Shown in pieces: positions 37,826-47,039 of a stretch of 64,000 bases of DNA. A program made the position numbers and the translations under genes. Source of the DNA: Alkalitalea saponilacus (lineage in GTDB: Bacteria; Bacteroidota; Bacteroidia; Bacteroidales; Marinilabiliaceae); contig NZ_FUYV01000005.1 of assembly GCF_900168165.1 (NCBI RefSeq), forward strand, positions 155,257 to 219,256. Direction: 5' to 3'. How positions within the stretch are numbered: position 1 is the first letter of the stretch; each line of letters opens with the position of its first letter. The notes under the pieces are model-generated. The model searched no databases. It had not been told where the DNA came from and saw nothing but the letters and a program-made list of their open reading frames with translations.

Positions 37826-38707
37826 ATGGCTAACTTAAAGGACATACGCACAAGAATTAATTCGGTTAAAACGACCCGACAGGTTACGAGTGCCATGAAA
37901 ATGGTTTCGGCGGCTCGTTTGAAAAAGGCTCAGGATGATATTTCACACATCCGACCTTATACCAGCCGTCTTGCAGCAATAATTCATGATCTGGCTGCCA
38001 CGCTGCCTAAAGATCATCCCATGGACTATTCTGAACCCGGAACAGGGGATAACATTCTTATTTTGGCCATTGCTTCTAACAGAGGATTGTGCGGCGGTTT
38101 TAACATTAATGTTGTTAAGGAGGTTCAAAATCTAATCTCCGATCGCTATGCCCGTGATTATAAATTAGGAAAGGTGAAGATTGGGATCATGGGTAATCAG
38201 TTAGATAAAATGTTTAAGGTACGTGATATTCGCCGGGATTTTTTTCATCATGAATTACTGCAAAATCCATCATATGAGTCGGCTGCAGTGTTGGCTAACC
38301 AACTGATGCTTGATTTTAAGGAGGGAGGATTTAAACAGGTGGTGCTGGTTTATAATGAGTTTATTAATGCTGCTTACCAGGAAGTTCAGGTTCAGCAATA
38401 CCTCCCATTTTCAGTGCCGGTAGCTGAATCAAATGAGTTGTTAACTGAATATATTTTGGAACCGGATGCGGCAAGCATAATCAGGAGTTTGGTTCCAAAA
38501 ATGTTGCAAACCATGTTATTTCAGGTTTTCTTGGAGTCCTTGGCATCTGAACATGGAGCCAGAATGACTTCCATGCACAAAGCTACAGACAACGCTACGG
38601 AACTGATAAAAGACCTTCAGCTGAGTTATAATAAAGCCCGCCAAACTGCTATTACTAACCAGATTGTGGAAATTACAGGCGGTGCAGAAGCATTAAAAAA
38701 CGGGTAG
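37826..38707 (+). CDS. atpG: F1F0 ATP synthase subunit gamma
   Basis: A 293-residue rotor shaft. N-terminal helix LKDIRTRINSVKTTRQVTSA and C-terminal helix NKARQTAITNQIVEITGGAE form the coiled coil inside the alpha-beta hexamer, and NRGLCGGFN lies in the globular part. It transmits c-ring rotation to F1. It is the last gene of the F0F1 operon. The terminator stem begins within its final codons. Confidence 0.95.
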   Translation: MANLKDIRTRINSVKTTRQVTSAMKMVSAARLKKAQDDISHIRPYTSRLAAIIHDLAATLPKDHPMDYSEPGTGDNILILAIASNRGLCGGFNINVVKEVQNLISDRYARDYKLGKVKIGIMGNQLDKMFKVRDIRRDFFHHELLQNPSYESAAVLANQLMLDFKEGGFKQVVLVYNEFINAAYQEVQVQQYLPFSVPVAESNELLTEYILEPDAASIIRSLVPKMLQTMLFQVFLESLASEHGARMTSMHKATDNATELIKDLQLSYNKARQTAITNQIVEITGGAEALKNG

Positions 38708-38727
38708 CCAATGCTACCCGTTTCTTT
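38700..38727 (+). terminator. Terminator of the ATP synthase operon
   Basis: acgggtagc (38700-38708) pairs perfectly with gctacccgt (38713-38721) over a 4-base loop, followed by ttctttct. The atpG stop codon is inside the left arm. The convergent metY ends at 38728, so the same stem may serve both directions. Confidence 0.85.
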
Positions 38728-40035
<1,308 letters not shown>

Positions 40036-40177
40036 TCAATTCAGACAATAAAGCTATGATAATTTTAAAAAAAATCATTTTTCTGCGAATGGTTTTTATA
40101 AAAGTGGTGTCTAAAAGATAAAGTCAGAATGAAGATTGAGAAAATCTTCTTTTATGTAAACAATTAAAACTTTAATT

Positions 40178-40543
40178 ATGAAGAAATTAGTATTAACTTT
40201 GATGACAGCAGCAGCATTATTATTTGTTGTGAATGCAACCGTTTCTGCTCAGGAAGCAGAAACTAAGGAAAAACCACGAACCGGTTTTGTGGATACCACC
40301 GGTGACAGTGTGTGCGATAATTATGATGGTAAGCGCCCGGGTAAAGGATTGGGTCCCGGCAGTGGTGAAGGTCAGGGTGTAAAAGATGGAACTGGACGTA
40401 GGCAAGGTCGTGGACAAGGATTGCGTGACGGAAAGGGTCGCGGAGAGCGCAGGTTGGATGGAACCGGCTCCCGTCGTGGAGAGCGGAGAGGTTCTCGTGA
40501 TGGCTCCGGGCCAAACTGTAATCCAAAACCGGAATCTGAATAA
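40178..40543 (+). CDS. Secreted Gly/Arg-rich protein with calcium-loop-like motif
   Basis: A 121-residue exported protein. The signal peptide (1-24) ends VSAQEA. Residues 36-50 (GFVDTTGDSVCDNYDG) resemble the FVDxxGDGxCDNxxx loop seen in secreted Bacteroidota proteins, with acidic ligands at regular spacing. The rest (52-115) is low-complexity, with many repeats of G-x-G-x-R/G-R-x-D-G. It comes just before the ECF sigma gene (81-base gap) and shares its Gly/Arg composition with the tail of the Spy-like protein at 41739. Function unknown. Metal binding or a structural role in the envelope is possible. Confidence 0.65.
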   Translation: MKKLVLTLMTAAALLFVVNATVSAQEAETKEKPRTGFVDTTGDSVCDNYDGKRPGKGLGPGSGEGQGVKDGTGRRQGRGQGLRDGKGRGERRLDGTGSRRGERRGSRDGSGPNCNPKPESE

Positions 40544-40624
40544 ATTTATGTTAGTCTGATGCGGATTATTCTGCATCAGATTATCTTTTGGAGTCAGGTA
40601 GAAATATTTATCAGTTAATAAGTC

Positions 40625-41236
40625 ATGACAGAGAATACCGATGCCATCATTGTTGAAAAAGTTAAAAAGGGAGACAAGGAAGCGTACCGGCATCTGGTAA
40701 TGAGGTATCAGCAAAAACTGTTTCAAACATGTATCGGTTTTTTACAGAATGAAACAGATGCTGAAGACCTAACTCAGGAAATCTTTATAAAAGCATACCA
40801 AAAGATTGAATCTTTTAGGTTTCAAGCGGCTTTTTCCACATGGCTGTATCGCATCTCTGTTAATACATGCGTGAATTTTCTGCGAAAGCAGAAGGTTAAA
40901 AGGCTTCTCTTTCTGGACTCCGGTAATCAATCGAAGGAATCGTTTGGAGTGTCCGAACCGGCAGATTCCGCAACAGAAAGAGAGGAACAACGAAGGATGC
41001 TCCGAACAGCCCTGAAAGAGTTGACTCTGATGCAACGTAAGGTTTTTATTCTCAGTCAATACAGAGAACTTAGCAATAAGGAAACAGCAGAGATTCTGGA
41101 AATCACCGAAAAAGCTGTAGAGAGCCTGCTGTTCAGAGCAAGAGTCAAGATGCAGAAGGTAATTAAAGAGAAAATGAATTCTAATATAGCCCCAACGGGG
41201 CGTTATCAGCAACATAGGGCAGAGCCCTATGGATAA
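40625..41236 (+). CDS. ECF-family RNA polymerase sigma factor
   Basis: A 203-residue sigma-70 factor of the ECF type: region 2 is DAEDLTQEIFIKAYQKIESF and FSTWLYRISVNTCVNFLRK, and region 4 is LTLMQRKVFILSQYRELSNK with ETAEILEITEKAVESLLFRA. It should direct polymerase to stress-type promoters and be held by the anti-sigma factor encoded at 41330. The normal protein probably ends near KMNSN. The last 17 or so residues (IAPTGRYQQHRAEPYG) are read from a palindromic repeat. A frame this close to the repeat suggests it was extended when the repeat arrived. Confidence 0.9.
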   Translation: MTENTDAIIVEKVKKGDKEAYRHLVMRYQQKLFQTCIGFLQNETDAEDLTQEIFIKAYQKIESFRFQAAFSTWLYRISVNTCVNFLRKQKVKRLLFLDSGNQSKESFGVSEPADSATEREEQRRMLRTALKELTLMQRKVFILSQYRELSNKETAEILEITEKAVESLLFRARVKMQKVIKEKMNSNIAPTGRYQQHRAEPYG

Positions 41237-41266
41237 AAGGCAAACCCAAAGTCGCACTGAAAGGGC
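41187..41266. repeat. REP-like palindromic repeat overlapping the sigma gene's end
   Basis: Two perfect hairpins, gcccc-aac-ggggc at 41189-41201 and catagggc-aga-gccctatg at 41213-41231, and a weaker gcactgaaagggc at 41254-41266 follow each other. The type (gcccc hairpin, atagggc hairpin, then a gccctgaaagggc-like part) is familiar from short dispersed repeats in Bacteroidota genomes. The third part has one changed base (gcact for gccct). It covers the last codons of the ECF sigma gene and runs toward the anti-sigma gene. Confidence 0.6.
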
Positions 41267-41329
41267 AAAATCATTTTTGGCTAAGGGTTTAATGAAAAGA
41301 TGTTTATAGCATATAATAATAACAAATAT

Positions 41330-41749
41330 ATGAACTGCGTTGAATTTGAAATACAATTGGCGAAGCTAAAATCCGGTGCAAATCCCGGAGTTGAGTTTCT
41401 GGAACATAAGAGCCAATGCCCAAAATGCATGGAATTGGCCAGTAGAGCAGATGAATTGTATCATTTCATTGCAGATGATGCTAAAAAAACGGTATCACCG
41501 TTTTTATCTACACGAATTATGGCTGAACTGGATAAAAAGGCTTTGGAAGTTCATATATCAATTCAAAAAGCATGGCAAATTGCGGCTGTTTCGTTAGCTT
41601 TAATTGCAGGATTCAACTTAGCACTTTTTATGGATTACCGCCAATCACCAACTGATGCGGATTCTGTTTTATCCGAGTATTTCTTTGCCGGAAATGCTGG
41701 AATGGAGATTGAAAACAACTGGTTAAAGTTATCTACAGATGAGGAGTAA
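41330..41749 (+). CDS. Zinc-type anti-sigma factor
   Basis: 139 residues from the ATG at 41330, where the protein begins MNCVEFEIQLAKLKSG. The frame is open further upstream, but the added ten residues look like spacer. H31xxxCxxC (EHKSQCPKCME) matches the zinc-binding part of anti-sigma factors, and a single TM helix lies at about 81-99 (AAVSLALIAGFNLALFM). The C-terminal 40 residues would be outside the membrane. It should hold the sigma factor from 40625 inactive and release it on a periplasmic signal. Its 3' end overlaps the Spy-like gene by 11 bases. Confidence 0.75.
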   Translation: MNCVEFEIQLAKLKSGANPGVEFLEHKSQCPKCMELASRADELYHFIADDAKKTVSPFLSTRIMAELDKKALEVHISIQKAWQIAAVSLALIAGFNLALFMDYRQSPTDADSVLSEYFFAGNAGMEIENNWLKLSTDEE

Positions 41750-42266
41750 ATATTTAATATATGCGCTGGTTTTAATACTGGCATTTTTATCGGGTTGGGT
41801 GGGTTTTCGATTTATTAAAGGAGAAAGTCCTGAACCAGTAGTTTCTGAACTGGCTTTTGACAGCATACCCGGAAGGGGCTTTTTCGGAATTGCCCGAATT
41901 CTTGAATTTGATGATGTGCAGAGAGAAAAATTCCGGGAGATGGAGATTCGATATCGGACAGATTTAAGAGATTTGATGATATCCATGAACGAATTTGAAT
42001 CTCTTATTGTTGAGGAGTTTTCTAAATCAGCACCGGATACCTCGCGATTATCTGAGCTTGCATTACAAGTGGGTAAAATTCAGGGAGAGATAAAGCAGCT
42101 TTCCATTGACCATTTTTTATCAATTAGAGACATTTGTGATGAAAGGCAGACCGAAAAACTTGCGGTATTGTTTTCCAATATGCATGAACGACCCGGATTT
42201 CGACGTGGCAGAGAGGGACAGGGAAGAGGTGAAGGCAGAAACAGATTTGGCAGAAGAGGCAATTAG
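41739..42266 (+). CDS. Spy/CpxP-like periplasmic sensor with Arg/Gly-rich tail
   Basis: A 175-residue protein with an N-terminal anchor or signal (about 6-24), then a helical hairpin region (about 48-145): LEFDDVQREKFREMEIRYRT resembles the LTxxQ-type helix of Spy/CpxP/CnrX proteins. The tail (151-175) is Arg/Gly-rich (GFRRGREGQGRGEGRNRFG). In metal-sensing systems such as CnrYXH a protein of this kind is the periplasmic sensor that lets the anti-sigma factor go. It overlaps the anti-sigma gene by 11 bases and ends 4 bases into the convergent gene at 42263. A chaperone role is an alternative. Confidence 0.7.
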   Translation: MRSKYLIYALVLILAFLSGWVGFRFIKGESPEPVVSELAFDSIPGRGFFGIARILEFDDVQREKFREMEIRYRTDLRDLMISMNEFESLIVEEFSKSAPDTSRLSELALQVGKIQGEIKQLSIDHFLSIRDICDERQTEKLAVLFSNMHERPGFRRGREGQGRGEGRNRFGRRGN

Positions 42267-43237
42267 AACCTTGAACCTTCAAAAATTCTACCTCCACGAC
42301 GGCTTTTTTGACCAAAGTACCAGGTCAAATCCAGTGAAGGATATATTTTTACTTTAGAAGAGCCAAAATTACCGATGGAAAGCAAATATCCAGGGGATAT
42401 AGAAAAATTCTTTGCAGCAAAGTAGTTTAATGCAGCATGATGCTCAAATCCATTGTTGTGATGCTTGCTGTTGAAGTATCTGAAACCTCCTTCGATAAAA
42501 GTAAAATCGTTGAGGCGTGCATCGGCACGCAACCGGGCTATTATCAGGAGACCCTTTCCTGTTAAAGGCGCACTTCTGCTTCCAATAATATGTTCATCTA
42601 TGGCCGAGAGGTCATTGCTTTCGAGAGATAAGCCATAATCAGCAGATAATCCGGCGGTTATGATTAGCCATGGAATTCCCTGAACACAACTTACATCATC
42701 CATAAATGGCTTACTAACAATTAATTCATTCCTGATGGCAACAATATGAGGAATTGTTGAAGTTGTGTCAACATATGAGTGATATCGCTTATTTTGCGCC
42801 CAGTTTAATCCCGGAGTGGGGACATAAATCCCATGCCTGGTAGCCCAATATAATTCTCCGGCATGAATTCTTCGTTTAATCATGAGGTTGGGAACCCAAT
42901 AAGAAGCACCTAAATGTGATTGCAGTTCATATTTGGAATTGATTCCTAAGCGTGAAGGGTTGGTGATACTGACGTTTCCCGTTTTAGGAATCGAAAGATA
43001 AGCCGTTTCCGGATTCCAGATGTGGTCATCGCGATCGTTATTTCTTCTGGAGCCAAAAGGTTGCAGCGGATTAAAAAAGTTGGTTTGCTGTCCGGTTTCT
43101 CGTTGTCTTCTTTCCAGGTCGCGGGTAGCTCTTTCAGCCTGACTTCGTCGTCGGAATGGCCATACTTGTGCCTCCAGCTCCGCGGGAATCAAAGCTGTTA
43201 TAATTAAAATTACAAAGATGGCCTGTTTTCCATTCAT
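42263..43237 (-). CDS. Probable outer-membrane beta-barrel protein of unknown role
   Basis: 324 residues from the ATG at 43237, chosen because it opens a signal peptide (MNGKQAIFVILIITALIPAE, cleaved near LEAQVWP). An Arg/Gln-rich stretch follows (about 30-60). From 85 onward alternating polar and hydrophobic strands, with many Tyr/Phe, run to the C-terminus (VKIYPSLDLTWYFGQKS near the end), which fits an outer-membrane barrel. There is no clear family match by eye. It is convergent with the Spy-like gene (4-base overlap), possibly linked to the same envelope module. Confidence 0.55.
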   Translation of the reverse strand: MNGKQAIFVILIITALIPAELEAQVWPFRRRSQAERATRDLERRQRETGQQTNFFNPLQPFGSRRNNDRDDHIWNPETAYLSIPKTGNVSITNPSRLGINSKYELQSHLGASYWVPNLMIKRRIHAGELYWATRHGIYVPTPGLNWAQNKRYHSYVDTTSTIPHIVAIRNELIVSKPFMDDVSCVQGIPWLIITAGLSADYGLSLESNDLSAIDEHIIGSRSAPLTGKGLLIIARLRADARLNDFTFIEGGFRYFNSKHHNNGFEHHAALNYFAAKNFSISPGYLLSIGNFGSSKVKIYPSLDLTWYFGQKSRRGGRIFEGSRF

Positions 43238-43493
43238 GGCTTTCCGCAAAAAAATCCATATCCGCAATTGGCGAGAAGAAAGGAGTTAAAGAAGAGATGT
43301 TTAGACAATCTTTTCTGATGATACTTTGCTTTCTATTCAATGGATTTATAAAAGAAAACGAATTTTTGTATGATAATAATTAATATAAATATAACGAATC
43401 TTTTATGATATTAGTATTCAGTGTGATATATTGTTGTAATTTTATCATCGCTATTTATCTCTACTATTTACCCATCAATTAAATTCCTTAACA

Positions 43494-44213
43494 ATGAACT
43501 CAAATCAACTGGTTGATGAGGTTCGTGCTTATTGCCATGAACACTCAAATCCACAAAATCTTCAAAAATATCAACGCTACTTTAAAGGCGGGTATGATGG
43601 TTATGGACTTACTTCTATTCAAATCACCGATAAGGTAAAAGAACTTTCACCTAGTTTGGAATCAGGAATAGAAACAGCCTTAAAGGCTGTTCCTGTTTTA
43701 ATGGAAAGTGGTATGTATGAAGAGACCTCTTTTGGATTTCTCATTGTTGATAGGTTTGAAAAGAAATTTACTCCTGAAGTTTTTCACATTATTGGCAGCT
43801 GGTTCTCAATTGGCATAACCAATTGGGCACATGCGGATACTTTGGGAATGTATCTGCTACCAAAATTTTTAAAGAACAACATCATTGCCATTGAGGATTT
43901 TAAACCGTGGCTTTATTCCGAATATAAGTTTCAGCGTCGTTGTGTTCCGGTCACTTTAATTAAATCTTTAAAAATGGTAGGTGTTGAAAAGCTTGTGCAA
44001 TTTGTTGAACCACTGATGACTGATGCAGAAAGAGAGGTGCATCAGGGAATGGGATGGTTCTTGCGGGAGGCATGGAAGCTAAACCCAATTGAAGTTGAAT
44101 TGTTCCTGTTAAAATGGAAGGAGACTGCACCCCGCCTCATATTTCAATATGCTTGTGAAAAGATGGAGAAAGAGGAGCGATTAAGGTTTAGACGGACAAA
44201 GAAAGGGAAATAA
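43494..44213 (+). CDS. AlkD-like DNA alkylation repair protein
   Basis: A 239-residue all-helical protein of HEAT-like repeats. The key residues of the family appear in SIGITNWAHADTLGMYLL: W111 and D115, the pair that contacts the alkylated base in AlkD. EVHQGMGWFLREAWK and the last helix (ACEKMEKEERLRF) are typical. It is expected to remove 3-methyladenine or 7-methylguanine-type lesions. It is a single gene, ending in a terminator, with a spacer of 256 bases before it. Confidence 0.85.
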   Translation: MNSNQLVDEVRAYCHEHSNPQNLQKYQRYFKGGYDGYGLTSIQITDKVKELSPSLESGIETALKAVPVLMESGMYEETSFGFLIVDRFEKKFTPEVFHIIGSWFSIGITNWAHADTLGMYLLPKFLKNNIIAIEDFKPWLYSEYKFQRRCVPVTLIKSLKMVGVEKLVQFVEPLMTDAEREVHQGMGWFLREAWKLNPIEVELFLLKWKETAPRLIFQYACEKMEKEERLRFRRTKKGK

Positions 44214-44240
44214 CGAAATCACGATTTCGTTATTTATCCT
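44208..44240 (+). terminator. Terminator after the AlkD-like gene
   Basis: aaataacgaaatc (44208-44220) and gatttcgttattt (44223-44235) form a perfect 13-bp inverted repeat whose actual loop is 4 bases or more. The gene's TAA lies inside the left arm. The A-rich left arm and T-rich right arm suit termination in both directions, although the run of T is interrupted. Confidence 0.65.
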
Positions 44241-44349
44241 GAAATAGTAGCCGTTGGTCGAAAACTTCTTGTATGAAGCTGCTGCAAGGGATATTTTTGT
44301 GCAGAAGAGAGACCGAAATTGTACATCAATCAAACTGAAACTTATTTTT

Positions 44350-45717
44350 ATGTTGTTGAAAAAGTGCTGTTTATTGCTGGTTTTAATGCTGGCAAGTTTT
44401 GTTGTATTCAATTCACATGTTTTTGCTGATGAACCTCAGTTTTCACTTGAGGAGGCTTTAGAATTTGCTTCGAAAAACGCCTACCAAAAAATCAGTTCAA
44501 ATTTCGATGTTGAATCGGCAAGGCGAAGAATTTGGGAAACCATTGCCGATGGTTTACCACAGGTGGAATTAACCGGACAATACAACCACTCCATTGATAT
44601 GGCCAAAACATTATTGCCTGTCGAGTTTTTTCCGCAAGAAAACTGGCCATCGGGTGCTGGACCCGGAGATATGATACCTGTTTCATTTGGAACACCTTAT
44701 GATGCAAGCTATGGCGTTGGTGTAACCCAACTTATTTTCGATGGCTCTTACTTTGTAGGCGTTCAGGCAACAAGAGTTTTTCTGGAGTTTACCGAGCAGC
44801 AACAACGCAAAACAGATATTGAAATCCGAAATAGTGTGGCTCAGGCTTATTTTTTGGTTTTAAGTGCGCGTGAAAACCAGGAAGCTTTTTCCGGGCTGCT
44901 TGAGGCCAATGAGAAACTTCTGCTTGAGACGCAATCCATGTTCGAGGCTGGATTTGTTGAGTCTTTGGATGTAAGCCAAATGGAGTTGCTGGTGAATAAT
45001 TCCCGTAAGCAACTGATGGAGGTAAAGCGAAATAAGGAGGTTGCCATGTCGGTTCTTAAGTTTACTATGGGGTACGATAAGCATGCAGAGATGCGTTTAA
45101 GCGATTCTCTTACCTACCTTTCGCAAAGAATCATATCAGGCGGCATTCCTGATGATCTATTTGTCCCCGACCACCACGTCGATTATCAGTTGGCAATGAC
45201 CAACGAGGAGAGTCAAAGGTTATACCTGAAAAATGAACGAGCTCAGTATTTACCGCGCATCAGTGCTTTTTATAATTTTCAGAAAATAGGATTCTCCAAC
45301 GATTGGAACGTGTTTACTCAGGATTGGTATCGGGCACAGTTTGTAGGTGTTCAACTTTCTGTCCCGCTATTTACTTCGGGGATGCGCCATGCAAGGGTTC
45401 AGCAACAAAAACTAAGCTATAAACAGAGCATCAACGAACGCGAAATGACCTTACATAATTTGCAAAGCAATTATGTAACAGCTCGTGCTACTATGCGAAA
45501 CAGTTATGAACAGTATCTTTACAGCATTGAAAACAGGCGACTTGCGTTAGATATTCTGGAAAAGACGAGAGTGAAATTCACACATGGTATTTCATCAAGT
45601 TCTGAATATACACAACAACAAACTCAATATATACAGGCGCAGATGAACTATGTTCAATCGGCAGTAAATTTAATGAATGCGCACATCGCCTTATTAAAGG
45701 CAACTGGCCAGTTATGA
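44350..45717 (+). CDS. TolC-family outer-membrane efflux protein
   Basis: 455 residues from the ATG at 44350, which opens a signal peptide (MLLKKCCLLLVLMLASFVVF). A longer frame to 44254 adds non-signal sequence. Two OEP repeats carry the pattern: FSLEEALEFASKNAY and QVELTGQYNHSI in the first, RISAFYNFQKIGFSND and VQLSVPLFTSGMRHARV in the second, as in TolC/OprM. It forms the outer-membrane channel for the adaptor and pump encoded next. Spacing of 52 bases to the adaptor supports an operon. Confidence 0.92.
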   Translation: MLLKKCCLLLVLMLASFVVFNSHVFADEPQFSLEEALEFASKNAYQKISSNFDVESARRRIWETIADGLPQVELTGQYNHSIDMAKTLLPVEFFPQENWPSGAGPGDMIPVSFGTPYDASYGVGVTQLIFDGSYFVGVQATRVFLEFTEQQQRKTDIEIRNSVAQAYFLVLSARENQEAFSGLLEANEKLLLETQSMFEAGFVESLDVSQMELLVNNSRKQLMEVKRNKEVAMSVLKFTMGYDKHAEMRLSDSLTYLSQRIISGGIPDDLFVPDHHVDYQLAMTNEESQRLYLKNERAQYLPRISAFYNFQKIGFSNDWNVFTQDWYRAQFVGVQLSVPLFTSGMRHARVQQQKLSYKQSINEREMTLHNLQSNYVTARATMRNSYEQYLYSIENRRLALDILEKTRVKFTHGISSSSEYTQQQTQYIQAQMNYVQSAVNLMNAHIALLKATGQL

Positions 45718-45769
45718 TAATCAGAGATTAAAAAAACAATCGTTCCCAATGATGATATACAGAGAAACA

Positions 45770-46903
45770 ATGGCAAAAAATATTATAAGGATAGTAGTTG
45801 TCAGCATTATATTGGTGCTGCACGGATGTGGAGCAAGAGTTGCTGATGAAGAGCAGGACAAACGGAATCAGTTGGCTGAGTACAGAGCTCAGGTGGATGA
45901 ATTGCGTCAAAAAATTGCTCAGCTTGAATATGAGTTGGATAACAACTCCGACCGTTCCAGGGTCAATGTTGGATTAAACGAATTGTCTGAAACTGTTTTC
46001 GAACATTTTATAGAGGTAATGGGGCGTGTTCAGTCTGACCGCAACCTGATTGTACGTCCCGAAGCAGCCGGAAATATCGTTGATATCCTGGTGAAAGAAG
46101 GTGATTACGTTCGCAAAGGTGACATCATGGCGAGACTCAATACAGATGCTCTTGACCGTTCCATTCAGGAGATGGAGGTAAATCTCGATTTAGCCAACAC
46201 CATGTATGAACGCCAGGCAAAGCTTTGGAATCAGAATATTGGTAGTGAAGTTCAGTATCTTCAGGCAAAATCCAACAAGGAGTCGCTGGAAAGAAGACTT
46301 GAAGGGTTACAGGCTCAGCGGGCAATGGCAGTTGTAACATCTCCAGTTAACGGAGTGGTGGATGAGGTGATACAGAAGCAGGGCGAGATGGCCGGACCTT
46401 CGGTTCCTTTTGCCAGAGTGGTTAATGTGGAGCAGCTATATGTTACTGCAGATGTAGCTGAACGTCATTTGACATCGGTCAGAAGTGGTGATTCTGTTTC
46501 GGTAAGATTCCCTGTTTTGGGTACGACCAGAACAGAAACCATCAACAGGACATCATCGGTTATTGACCCGGACAGCAGAACTTTTCGAATCAGAGTAGAA
46601 ATGGATAACCCCGGAAACAGGATTAAACCTAACCTGATGGCAGTTTTGCAACTTAGAACTTACCGGAACTCCGAGGCATTAGTTGTTCCTTCTATTTTAA
46701 TAAAGCAGGATTTTACAGGCCAGTTTCTATTCATTGCTGAAGAGGAAAATGGAAATTATGTATCGCGTAAGCGATACATAACCACCGGACTCAACCATAA
46801 TAACAATACAGTTGTGGAGTCGGGTCTTTATCCGGGTGATAAAGTTATTACCGAAGGATTTGCTTTGGTGGTGGACGGAACACTTTTAAATGTAAATAAT
46901 TAA
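45770..46903 (+). CDS. RND efflux periplasmic adaptor (lipoprotein)
   Basis: 377 residues from the ATG at 45770, opening a lipobox (LVLHGC, Cys18). The start 21 bases earlier is in frame but less fitting. A coiled-coil hairpin (about 24-55 and 110-165) is bracketed by lipoyl-like halves (GNIVDILVKEGDYVRKGDIM and VTSPVNGVVDEVIQKQGEMA), followed by a beta-barrel (VTADVAERHLTSVRSGDSVS) and a membrane-proximal part. It joins the inner-membrane pump at 47040 to the TolC-type protein. The gap to the pump gene is 136 bases and holds a hairpin. Confidence 0.92.
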   Translation: MAKNIIRIVVVSIILVLHGCGARVADEEQDKRNQLAEYRAQVDELRQKIAQLEYELDNNSDRSRVNVGLNELSETVFEHFIEVMGRVQSDRNLIVRPEAAGNIVDILVKEGDYVRKGDIMARLNTDALDRSIQEMEVNLDLANTMYERQAKLWNQNIGSEVQYLQAKSNKESLERRLEGLQAQRAMAVVTSPVNGVVDEVIQKQGEMAGPSVPFARVVNVEQLYVTADVAERHLTSVRSGDSVSVRFPVLGTTRTETINRTSSVIDPDSRTFRIRVEMDNPGNRIKPNLMAVLQLRTYRNSEALVVPSILIKQDFTGQFLFIAEEENGNYVSRKRYITTGLNHNNNTVVESGLYPGDKVITEGFALVVDGTLLNVNN

Positions 46904-46936
46904 GGATTACTGAAATCTTAACTATTAATATCAATA

Positions 46937-46963
46937 CTAACACGTTCTTAAAAAACGTGTTAG
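46937..46963. promoter_or_regulatory. 10-bp inverted repeat between adaptor and pump genes
   Basis: ctaacacgtt (46937-46946) and aacgtgttag (46954-46963) are exact complements with a 7-base loop. No U-run follows, so it is probably not a plain terminator. A processing or stability hairpin in the operon mRNA, or a TetR-like operator, is possible. Its place allows a change in the ratio of adaptor to pump. Confidence 0.5.
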
Positions 46964-47039
46964 GTGCATATTTCCTTTCGTTTCAGAGAGATCCATAGTC
47001 AGGTTTTTTCATAAACCTTTATTACAAACAGATACTTTT

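Noticed and set aside
40220..40726. 168-codon leftward frame opposite the Gly/Arg-rich gene
   Set aside because: It is the antisense of a repeat-rich gene and overlaps the sigma start; the forward gene has a signal peptide and clear composition.
44254..44349. Longer N-terminus for the TolC-like protein
   Set aside because: It would put 32 residues before the signal peptide, which starts at 44350.
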